Origin: an uncultured Clostridia bacterium
GTDB lineage: Bacteria > Bacillota > Clostridia > TANB77 > CAG-508
Assembly (NCBI GenBank): GCA_934183045.1
Contig: CAKPRW010000079.1
Coordinates: 1-6,055, forward strand
Direction of reading: 5' to 3'
DNA length: 6,055 bases
A program made the position numbers and the translations under genes. Every line of letters begins with the position of its first letter. The stretch's first letter is position 1. Positions 1 through 5,768 of the stretch are shown piece by piece. The notes beneath the pieces are model-generated. The model was not told where the DNA came from. It saw only the letters and a list, made by a program, of their open reading frames with translations, and did not search any database.

Positions 1-1185
1 GCTTTATTTAGTGCATGTACAAGCTTGTCTACATCTTCTTTTGTGTTATAAATATAAAAACTTGCTCTGCAGGTTGAATCTATTCCTAGAAATCTCATAA
101 GTGGTTGTGCACAATGATTTCCGAGAACGTACACATACACCTTCTGAATCTAATATACTTGCAACATCATGTGGATGTACTCCTTTTATATTAAATGAAA
201 TAACACTTGAATGATTTCTTTCGTTTGGTGTAGTATATAATGTTAAATAATCTAGCTTTGATAATTCTTTTCTCGCATATGATACCACTTCATGTTCGAT
301 CTCTTGCATTTTATTATATCCTATTTTCTCAATATAATCAATTGCAGCACCTAACCCTATAACTCCTTCGACATTTTGTGTTCCTGCTTCAAATTTGTTT
401 GGCAATGGTGCAAATGTTGTTTCTTGTTCATATACATATTCTATCATGTCTCCACCCATTAAAAATGGATACATTTTATTTAACAATTCTTTTTTACCAT
501 ATAAAACGCCAATTCCAAGTGGAGCTAGCATTTTATGGCCTGAAAATACTATAAAATCAGCATCTAAATCTTGTACATCTATTTTCATATGAGGAATACT
601 TTGTGAACAATCTACTACTACTATCGCTCCTTTTTTATGTGCATATTTTATAATTTCTTTTACATTGTTTATTGTTCCTAAAACATTTGAAATATGAGTA
701 ATTCCAACGATTTTTGTTTTATCTGTTATTTTAGTTTTTATTTCTTCTTCAGACAACTCATATTCATCGTTTATATATATGTAATTCAAACTACTTCCTG
801 TTTTTTTAGCAACAAATTGCCAAGGAACTAAGTTTGAATGATGTTCCATTATAGAAAGTACTATTTCATCTTCTTTTTTTAAGTTTTCTAATCCATATGA
901 ATACGCAATTAAGTTTAATGATTCACTTGCATTTTTAGTAAATATAATTTCTTCTCTATGTTTTGCATTTATAAATTTAGATATTTTTGTTCTTGTATTT
1001 TCATACACTTCTGTCGCTTCAACACTTAATGAATATGCACCTCTATGTGGATTAGCATTATACTTTTCGTAAAATTCATCTATTGCCTTTATTACTTGTA
1101 TTGGCTTTTGTGTTGTTGCACCACTATCTAAATATGTTATATTTTTATTTTCTAAAATTGGAAAATCTTTTTTTGTTTCTTTCAT
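1..1185 (-). CDS. sufS: SufS cysteine desulfurase, frameshifted near its 3' end and cut by the window edge
   Basis: PLP-dependent, class V aminotransferase-fold enzyme that converts L-cysteine to alanine and passes the sulfur, as a Cys persulfide, to the SufBCD scaffold. Numbered from the ATG at 1185: LDSGATTQKP near the N-terminus, the EHHSN cofactor segment (His115/116), the PLP-ring Asp192 (VVVDCSQS) and the Schiff-base Lys218 (FSGHK). After codon 354 (Ser, 126-124) the frame breaks. The uninterrupted frame reads RSRKSLC and stops at 48-46, whereas the next frame from 122 gives the family motif GNHCAQPLM with catalytic Cys358, then STCRASFYIYN, open to position 1. Restored length exceeds 394 aa, close to the roughly 406 aa of B. 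subtilis SufS. I chose ATG 1185 over an upstream TTG (1221) because GAGGGAG lies 5 nt upstream and the TTG would overlap sufD. It follows sufD by 16 bp. Family identity is very secure; whether the encoded enzyme works depends on whether the frameshift is real. Confidence 0.95.
123..124 (-). other. Single-base frameshift site in sufS, just before the catalytic Cys motif
   Basis: On the minus strand the bases read CGT TCT C GGA AAT CAT TGT GCA. Ignoring one base (C at 123 or T at 124; either leaves a Ser codon) restores R-S-G-N-H-C-A, the conserved SufS active-site loop. The restored frame then stays open and family-like for 40 codons to the window edge. This could be a sequencing or assembly error, a recent natural mutation, or much less likely a recoding site; the sequence alone cannot decide. 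Confidence 0.85.
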
Positions 1186-1190
1186 ATTTT

Positions 1191-1197
1191 CTCCCTC
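1191..1197 (-). promoter_or_regulatory. Ribosome binding site deciding the sufS start
   Basis: GAGGGAG ends 5 nt upstream of ATG 1185. The alternative TTG start at 1221 lies inside the end of sufD, so this site fixes the start at MKETKKDF. Confidence 0.8.
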
Positions 1198-1201
1198 TTT
1201 T

Positions 1202-2242
1202 TTAATCAAGTCTTTCCTCAATTTCTTTTATTATCTCATTTCTTAACTCTTCATCTTCGATTCTATTTAAAATTTTATTGAATCTTGCTTTTACAATTAG
1301 TTTTACCGCTTCATTATAATTTAATCCTCTTGACATTATATAAAACAACTCTTCGTTGTCTACTTTTCCAGAAGCGGTTGAATGATTTCCTTCCACATCA
1401 GACTCTGTACATAAAAGCATTGGAAGCGCTATACTCCTAGCCTTTTCTGAAAGCAACATACAAAATTCGTTCTCATTTCCACTTGCTTTTTTACATCCTT
1501 TTTTAAAGTCTATTGTACCTTTAAAATTCTTTCTTGCATTTCCGCTTAAAGCTCCTTGAACATCTATATCTATAAAACTTTGTTTTCCTCGTAATTCAGC
1601 AATATAATTTAAATCTTTTATGTTATTTTCTGATCCTAAATAAATTGTTTTTAAATCATTTTTTGCTTTTTCTCCTAATATATTTGAATAATAGTTTGTT
1701 ATACTATTTTTTCCGCCTATATCTATTATTGTGTAATTCACATTTGCATTTGTCCCTATAATATTTTCATAAGCTTCAAAATTATTAGAATTTTTGTTCA
1801 TTGTATTTATAACTACAACATCAATTTTAGAATTTTCTAATGCATTTATTCTTATTACTCCATTGTGAAAACACTTTTTGCTTGTGTTTGATTTATATAT
1901 TATATATAATTTACATTTTTTTGTTGCATTTACAATAATATTATTAATTAAATTTGTATTGCTATCATCAAAATTATAAACTATTTTTACTTCTTCATTT
2001 TCTGCATTAATATTTAGTTTACTATTTGAATTTTCAATTATATTATTTTGAAGAGTTTCACCTAAACCATATGTAAGTTTAGTTTCTTCAATATTTTCTG
2101 TTATATTTTTTCCACCAATTATTTCGACATTTTTGAATTCTTCGATTGTTTCTGGTATTTCAATATCTGTAAGTTTTATGTTGTTTATTAAAAAATTTCT
2201 TGATGTTCTAATTGGTGTTTCATTTAATTTTAATTCGTTCAT
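1202..2242 (-). CDS. sufD: SufD, Fe-S cluster assembly scaffold subunit
   Basis: SufD is the SufB paralogue that pairs with SufB, and with SufC, to form the SufBC2D scaffold in the cytosol; in E. coli it is also tied to iron acquisition. The product from ATG 2242 is about 346 aa. The N-terminal third is poorly conserved and Asn-rich; the middle looks like the beta-helix core; and the C-terminal SufBD signature is clear: FKGTIDFKKG, then LLSEKARS, then VEGNHSTASGKVD with His287 (aligned by motif to E. coli His360), then ELFYIMSRG at about 299-306. This length is shorter than the roughly 420-440 aa of the E. coli and B. subtilis proteins, with the deficit towards the N-terminus. No internal frame break is visible. 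The ATG at 2242 is preferred over a TTG at 2269 because GAAAGGA lies 6 nt upstream. It follows the HAD gene by 46 bp and precedes sufS by 16 bp. Identity is supported both by the C-terminal motif and by the operon. Confidence 0.9.
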   Translation of the reverse strand: MNELKLNETPIRTSRNFLINNIKLTDIEIPETIEEFKNVEIIGGKNITENIEETKLTYGLGETLQNNIIENSNSKLNINAENEEVKIVYNFDDSNTNLINNIIVNATKKCKLYIIYKSNTSKKCFHNGVIRINALENSKIDVVVINTMNKNSNNFEAYENIIGTNANVNYTIIDIGGKNSITNYYSNILGEKAKNDLKTIYLGSENNIKDLNYIAELRGKQSFIDIDVQGALSGNARKNFKGTIDFKKGCKKASGNENEFCMLLSEKARSIALPMLLCTESDVEGNHSTASGKVDNEELFYIMSRGLNYNEAVKLIVKARFNKILNRIEDEELRNEIIKEIEERLD

Positions 2243-2248
2243 TTTGAA

Positions 2249-2255
2249 TCCTTTC
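2249..2255 (-). promoter_or_regulatory. Ribosome binding site deciding the sufD start
   Basis: GAAAGGA with 6 nt to ATG 2242. The same GAAAGGATT leader with the same spacing precedes sufB (4286-4280), which supports both starts. Confidence 0.8.
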
Positions 2256-2288
2256 TTTTTATTAAGCAATTTATATTTTTTATTTCAT

Positions 2289-2855
2289 TTATCCTTTTTC
2301 TATATAACTTTCTATTCTTTTTTCTAACTCTCTCCAACTATTAACTCTTGCTAAACTTGTATTTATACTTTCATTTATTTTTGTATTGAACACAACTGCC
2401 TCTATTCCCATTTTAGAAACTTCTTCACAGTTTTTTACAGAATCATCAATAAAAAAGTCAATATCATTTTCGCTACAAATTTTAGCTTTTTCATATGCAT
2501 TAAATATTATTTTAGAATATTTAATATTATTATCTTTTAAAGTTTCTATAGTTATTTGTTCGCTGCCTTTAAATTTTTCTTCACCCCTAGCTGTAATAAA
2601 ATATATTTCGTTCCCTTCATTAAAAAGCCTATTTATTACTTCTGGAGCATATTTATCTTTTAAATTTACTTCCTTTAACATTTGATTTATATACAAATTA
2701 TAAAATTTCTTTATGTTTTCAGTTGGTAATTCTCCCCTCATAATTTCAACTATGTGTTTCATTCCATCTCCACTAGTTTCATATTTTTGAAAAAATTCAA
2801 CTATTACTTTAGATGTATCTGTTAAAACGTCATCTATATCTATACCTATTTTCAT
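2289..2855 (-). CDS. HAD-superfamily 5'-nucleotidase-like phosphatase (NT5C/YqfW type) inside the suf operon
   Basis: A 188-aa cytosolic HAD-fold protein. Motif I is GIDIDDVLTDT at the extreme N-terminus (nucleophile Asp6, general acid Asp8), motif II is FITAR (Thr88), a likely motif III Lys lies in YEKAKIC (Lys123 or Lys125), and motif IV is FIDDSVKNC (Asp137/Asp138). The short helical cap between about 15 and 75 and the IDIDDVL start resemble the 5'(3')-deoxyribonucleotidase (NT5C) group and B. subtilis YqfW-like putative nucleotidases, so a phosphomonoesterase acting on a nucleotide or other small phosphate is expected. The substrate cannot be read from the sequence. Start ATG 2855 has AGAGAGG 5 nt upstream. 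It lies 20 bp after sufB and 46 bp before sufD, same strand, with no terminator on either side, so it is probably co-transcribed with them. A direct role in cluster assembly is not established. All catalytic motifs are present, so it looks intact. Confidence 0.8.
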   Translation of the reverse strand: MKIGIDIDDVLTDTSKVIVEFFQKYETSGDGMKHIVEIMRGELPTENIKKFYNLYINQMLKEVNLKDKYAPEVINRLFNEGNEIYFITARGEEKFKGSEQITIETLKDNNIKYSKIIFNAYEKAKICSENDIDFFIDDSVKNCEEVSKMGIEAVVFNTKINESINTSLARVNSWRELEKRIESYIEKG

Positions 2856-2875
2856 AACAACCTCTCTTAATATAA

Positions 2876-4273
2876 TTAACCAATAGAACCTTCTAATTCA
2901 AGATTAATCAAATTATTCATTTCAACTGCATATTCCAATGGCAATTCTTTAGATATAGGATAAGCAAAACCTCTAACTATCATAGCTTTGGCATCCTCTT
3001 CTGAAAGTCCTCTACTCATTAAGTAGAATATCTCTTTATCACTTATTTTTCCTATTTTAGCTTCATGTGAAAATTCTACTTCATCTGTTCTTATGTCATT
3101 TACCGGTATTGTATCTGATCTTGATATATCATCTAGCATTAAAGATTCACAACTTACACTACATTTCGAATTTTTAGCATTTCCTGCAATTCTAACTAAA
3201 GCTCTATACGTACATGCTCCACTATCTTTTGAAATTGATTTTGAATTTACAACAGATGATGTGTTTGGTGCATTATGAACTACTTTAAATCCTGTATCTA
3301 AGTTTTGTCCTCCTCCTGCAAAGGTTATTCCTGTATATTCCGTCTTAGCTCCTTCACCATTTAAAATACTCATTGGATATAACATTGAAACTTTTGAACC
3401 GAATGAACCTGTTACCCAGTCTATTTGTGCATTTTTACCAACTATTGCTTTTTTAGTATTTAAGTTCATCATATTTTTTGACCAGTTTTCTATTGTTGAA
3501 TATCTTAAATAACTATTGTCTTTTACATATAATTCCACACAACCTGCATGTAGATTTACTTTGTTATATTTGGGAGCTGAACATCCTTCTATAAAATGTA
3601 AACTTGCCCCTTCATCTACTATTATTAGTGTATGTTCAAATTGTCCTGATTCCGGTGAATTTAATCTAAAATAGGATTGAAGCGGTATATCTACTTTAAC
3701 ACCTTTTGGTACGTATACAAATGATCCTCCTGACCAAACTGCAAAATGAAGTGCAACAAATTTATGATCATTTACTGGAACACACTTTGAAAAATATTCT
3801 TTTACAAGCTCTGGATATTCTTTGACTGCTGAATCCATATCTGTATATACAACACCTTGTTTTATAAGATCCTCTTTTATACTATGGTATACAACTTCTG
3901 AATCGTATTGAGCTCCAACTCCTGCTAAAGATTTTTTCTCAGCCTCTGGAATTCCTAATTTATCAAAAGTGTTTTTTATATCTTCTGGTACATCTTCCCA
4001 ACTTGAATTCAATTTAGACTTTGGCTTAACATATGTTGCAATTTCTTCCATATTTAATTCAGATAAATCTGGTCCCCAAGTTGGTAATTCTAATTTGTTG
4101 TATGTCTCTAAAGCTTTAAGTCTTATTTTTAACATCCAGTCAGGTTCATTTTTCATTTTTGATATTTCTCTTACAATTTCTTCGTTAATACCACTTTGCA
4201 TTTTAAAATCGTAATCATCTTTATTTTTTATATCATAAATATTTCTATTTATATCTTCTACTTGAGTTTTCAT
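2876..4273 (-). CDS. sufB: SufB, Fe-S cluster assembly scaffold subunit
   Basis: SufB is the main scaffold on which the nascent Fe-S cluster is built; it receives persulfide sulfur from SufS, directly or through SufU/SufE, and works with SufC and SufD. The product is 465 aa, the usual Firmicute length. Visible signatures: WMLKIRLKALE at about 46-56, the FVYVPKGVKVDIPLQSYFR core at 185-203, FIEGCSAP with Cys231 (aligned to E. coli Cys254, the proposed sulfur entry), SCESLML with Cys375 (aligned to Cys405), FSHEAKIGKI with His403 (aligned to His433), and FYLMSRGLSEEDA near the C-terminus. All three functionally important positions are kept, so it looks fully active. ATG 4273 has GAAAGGA 6 nt upstream. 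It follows sufC by 65 bp that hold no other recognisable feature, and precedes the HAD gene by 20 bp. Assignment is near certain from sequence conservation. Confidence 0.98.
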   Translation of the reverse strand: MKTQVEDINRNIYDIKNKDDYDFKMQSGINEEIVREISKMKNEPDWMLKIRLKALETYNKLELPTWGPDLSELNMEEIATYVKPKSKLNSSWEDVPEDIKNTFDKLGIPEAEKKSLAGVGAQYDSEVVYHSIKEDLIKQGVVYTDMDSAVKEYPELVKEYFSKCVPVNDHKFVALHFAVWSGGSFVYVPKGVKVDIPLQSYFRLNSPESGQFEHTLIIVDEGASLHFIEGCSAPKYNKVNLHAGCVELYVKDNSYLRYSTIENWSKNMMNLNTKKAIVGKNAQIDWVTGSFGSKVSMLYPMSILNGEGAKTEYTGITFAGGGQNLDTGFKVVHNAPNTSSVVNSKSISKDSGACTYRALVRIAGNAKNSKCSVSCESLMLDDISRSDTIPVNDIRTDEVEFSHEAKIGKISDKEIFYLMSRGLSEEDAKAMIVRGFAYPISKELPLEYAVEMNNLINLELEGSIG

Positions 4274-4338
4274 TTTTAATCCTTTCTCGATTTTTTGATT
4301 GATATTTTATATTAAATGTGTATAGTACATATTTCTTC

Positions 4339-5073
4339 CTATTTATATTGTGCATAACCTTTTTCTTCAATTTCTTTTGCCAAACTTGCATCTCCTGTTT
4401 TAACAATTCTTCCATTTACTAAAACATGAACATAGTCTGGTGTTAAGTTCTCTAAAATTTTAGCATTGTGTGTTATTATTAAAACTGCATTCTCATCATT
4501 TTTAAACATATTTATACCTTTTGATACTGTTCTTATCGCATCTACATCTAATCCTGAATCTGTTTCATCTAGTATTGCAAGCTTTGGATTTAATACAAGC
4601 ATTTGTAATATTTCATTTTTCTTTTTTTCTCCACCTGAAAATCCTACATTTAAGTTTCTTTCTATTAATTTAGGATTCATATTTAATTCTTCCATGTATT
4701 TTTTCACAATATTTTTAAATTCAAATATTCTTACAGGCTTGTCTTCTATTTTTCCTTTTGCAGTTTTTAGAAAATTCAATGTAGATATTCCTGGTATTTC
4801 TTCTGGAGATTGAAAAGACATAAATACTCCTTTTTTGGCTATTTTATCTGTTGATAATTCATTTATGTTTTCCCCATCAAATTCAATTGTTCCACTCATT
4901 TTTTTATATTCTGGATTATTTAAAATAACATGTGCTGTTGTAGATTTTCCAGCTCCATTTGGACCCATAATTACATGAACCTCACCTTTGTTTATTGTTA
5001 AATTTAATCCTTTTAAAATTTCTTTATCTTCAGCATTTGCATATAAATCTTTTATTTCTAATAGTTTATTCAT
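4339..5073 (-). CDS. sufC: SufC, ABC-type ATPase of the SufBCD complex
   Basis: A cytosolic ABC ATPase without membrane partner; its ATP-driven dimerisation reshapes SufB-SufD during cluster assembly. The product is 244 aa, typical for SufC. Motifs in order: Walker A GPNGAGKST (37-45), Q-loop FQSPEEIPG (Gln88; this variant is characteristic of SufC), signature GFSGGEKKKNE (about 144-153), Walker B LAILDE (165-170) followed by TDSGLDVDA, and H-loop ITHN (His202). Nothing is missing. It is the first gene after the 5159-5131 promoter, with an AAAGGAG Shine-Dalgarno sequence about 10 nt before ATG 5073 and a predicted leader of about 50 nt. It lies 65 bp upstream of sufB. The inverted repeat over its promoter implies repressor control of the whole operon, most likely by the IscR-like product encoded upstream. 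Confidence 0.98.
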   Translation of the reverse strand: MNKLLEIKDLYANAEDKEILKGLNLTINKGEVHVIMGPNGAGKSTTAHVILNNPEYKKMSGTIEFDGENINELSTDKIAKKGVFMSFQSPEEIPGISTLNFLKTAKGKIEDKPVRIFEFKNIVKKYMEELNMNPKLIERNLNVGFSGGEKKKNEILQMLVLNPKLAILDETDSGLDVDAIRTVSKGINMFKNDENAVLIITHNAKILENLTPDYVHVLVNGRIVKTGDASLAKEIEEKGYAQYK

Positions 5074-5121
5074 TTTATGTTTTCTCCTTTATTATATTTT
5101 AATTTTATAATTCATATCAAA

Positions 5122-5154
5122 TTAGTAGGAATTATATCATCTATTTCCTACTAA
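5122..5154. promoter_or_regulatory. Perfect 10-bp inverted repeat over the sufC promoter, candidate IscR operator
   Basis: TTAGTAGGAA (5122-5131) and TTCCTACTAA (5145-5154) are exact reverse complements separated by 13 bp, with arm centres 23 bp apart, roughly two helical turns. One arm begins at the last base of the -35 and runs into the spacer. The other covers the end of the -10 and the predicted start site. This position suits a repressor that blocks RNA polymerase. The adjacent iscR gene makes an IscR-like dimer the first candidate, but the binding protein is inferred, not shown. Confidence 0.6.
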
Positions 5155-5159
5155 GTCAA
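5131..5159 (-). promoter_or_regulatory. Sigma-A type promoter of the sufC operon
   Basis: On the minus strand, TTGACT (5159-5154) and TATAAT (5136-5131) are separated by exactly 17 bp. This is a near-perfect vegetative promoter facing sufC. Transcription would start near 5124, giving a leader of about 50 nt. Both hexamers are touched by arms of the inverted repeat at 5154-5122. Confidence 0.85.
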
Positions 5160-5171
5160 TAGGATTTACAC

Positions 5172-5198
5172 TCAAAAATCAAGGACTTCATCAGTCCT
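5172..5198 (-). terminator. Weak intrinsic terminator after iscR
   Basis: On the minus strand, AGGACT-GATGA-AGTCCT forms a perfect 6-bp stem with a 5-nt loop (5198-5182), followed by TGATTTTTG. It starts about 40 nt after the iscR stop and ends just before the sufC promoter. The stem is short and the U-tract imperfect, so termination may be partial and allow some iscR-suf read-through. Confidence 0.5.
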
Positions 5199-5238
5199 AA
5201 GTATGTATATATCAGTTTTATTTCAATTAGAATGAAAT

Positions 5239-5634
5239 TTATTTTATCACATCGGCAAGAGTTTTACTGTCTATATATTCATTTATTACTTTATCTAATC
5301 CTTCCCAAAATTTAAATGTTTTACAATTTTCTTTTTCATTGCATTCTTCTTGATTTATACAAGCAATTGGTGCCAAATCCCCTTCTGTTGCTCTTAGTAT
5401 ATCTCCAATAGTATATTCTTCCACCTTTTTTGCTAATCTATACCCTCCATTGTTGCCTCTAGCTGTTTCTAAATAATTTGCCTTATTTAACATGGAAACT
5501 ATTTGCTCCAAATATTTTACAGAAACTCCTTGTCTTTTAGCTATATCTTTTAAAGATATAAATGTTCCGTTGTTATTATTTGCTAAGTCTATCATTATTC
5601 TTAAAGCATACCTTCCCTTGGTTGAAATTTTCAT
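5239..5634 (-). CDS. iscR: IscR-like Rrf2-family Fe-S-sensing transcription regulator
   Basis: A dimeric winged-helix DNA-binding regulator of the Rrf2 family. In characterised IscR proteins a [2Fe-2S] cluster tunes repression of Fe-S assembly genes. The product from ATG 5634 is 131 aa. It opens with the family hallmark MKISTKGRYALR, continues through the helix-turn-helix (SLKDIAKRQGVSVKYLEQ, about 27-44), then LETARGNNGGYRLA (the wing), then the cluster loop with Cys92, Cys98 and Cys104 in C-x5-C-x5-C spacing, numbered as in E. coli IscR. Glu43 is also kept. Position 107, a His ligand in E. coli IscR, is Phe here (CKTFKFW). ATG 5652 is in frame but lacks a Shine-Dalgarno sequence, whereas GGAGG precedes 5634, matching the canonical start. 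The Cys triad argues for IscR rather than CymR. It sits upstream of the suf operon in the same orientation, with its own promoter. Confidence 0.9.
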   Translation of the reverse strand: MKISTKGRYALRIMIDLANNNNGTFISLKDIAKRQGVSVKYLEQIVSMLNKANYLETARGNNGGYRLAKKVEEYTIGDILRATEGDLAPIACINQEECNEKENCKTFKFWEGLDKVINEYIDSKTLADVIK

Positions 5635-5645
5635 TTTATCATTAT

Positions 5646-5650
5646 CCTCC
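5646..5650 (-). promoter_or_regulatory. Ribosome binding site deciding the iscR start
   Basis: GGAGG lies 11 nt upstream of ATG 5634, a long but tolerable spacing. Because it falls inside the upstream extension beginning at ATG 5652, it argues for the downstream start, which gives the family-typical MKISTKGRYALR. Confidence 0.65.
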
Positions 5651-5702
5651 ATTGTAGAATTTATTATTCATTTATATTTAAAATTAATTGTAAAAATATA
5701 AT

Positions 5703-5725
5703 ACTTAAGTCAATTTTTTCCTTAA
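5703..5725. promoter_or_regulatory. Possible operator just downstream of the iscR promoter
   Basis: The region around the predicted iscR start contains an 8-bp palindrome, ACTTAAGT (5703-5710), and a weak inverted repeat TTAAG/CTTAA (5705-5709, 5721-5725). On the minus strand, ATTGACTTAAGTA here resembles ATTGACTTAGTA at the sufC operator with one extra base. It might be an autoregulatory site, but in DNA this AT-rich such matches are weak evidence. Confidence 0.25.
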
Positions 5726-5727
5726 AT

Positions 5728-5756
5728 ATTATATCATTAGCCAGATATTATGTCAA
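5728..5756 (-). promoter_or_regulatory. Perfect consensus promoter of iscR
   Basis: On the minus strand, TTGACA (5756-5751), 17 bp, then TATAAT (5733-5728): a textbook sigma-A promoter. The start site would be near 5721, giving an untranslated leader of about 87 nt. The decamer ATGATATAAT around the -10 is identical to that of the sufC promoter. Confidence 0.88.
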
Positions 5757-5768
5757 TTAACTTTTGCC

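Noticed and set aside
1183..1221. Upstream TTG start for sufS that would overlap the end of sufD
   Set aside because: The extension has no good Shine-Dalgarno sequence and encodes a non-family N-terminus, whereas ATG 1185 has GAGGGAG at 5 nt.
2243..2269. Upstream TTG start for sufD
   Set aside because: It would contain the clear GAAAGGA site that serves ATG 2242, and it adds only a Lys-rich stub.
3969..4214. Plus-strand open frames lying opposite sufB, sufC, sufD and the HAD gene
   Set aside because: They are antisense shadows of strongly conserved genes, with no Shine-Dalgarno sequences or family motifs.
4274..4338. Possible internal promoter or small RNA in the 65-bp sufC-sufB gap
   Set aside because: Only AT-rich sequence and the sufB ribosome binding site are visible; no convincing hexamer pair or stable hairpin.
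5182..5198. CTGATGA on the minus strand, resembling a hammerhead ribozyme core
   Set aside because: The stem partner lies upstream and there is no downstream GAAA strand or third stem. The sequence is explained by the loop of the small terminator hairpin.
5690..5716. Second iscR promoter starting at TTGACT (5716-5711)
   Set aside because: No acceptable -10 hexamer at 16-18 bp. The perfect promoter at 5756-5728 is sufficient.
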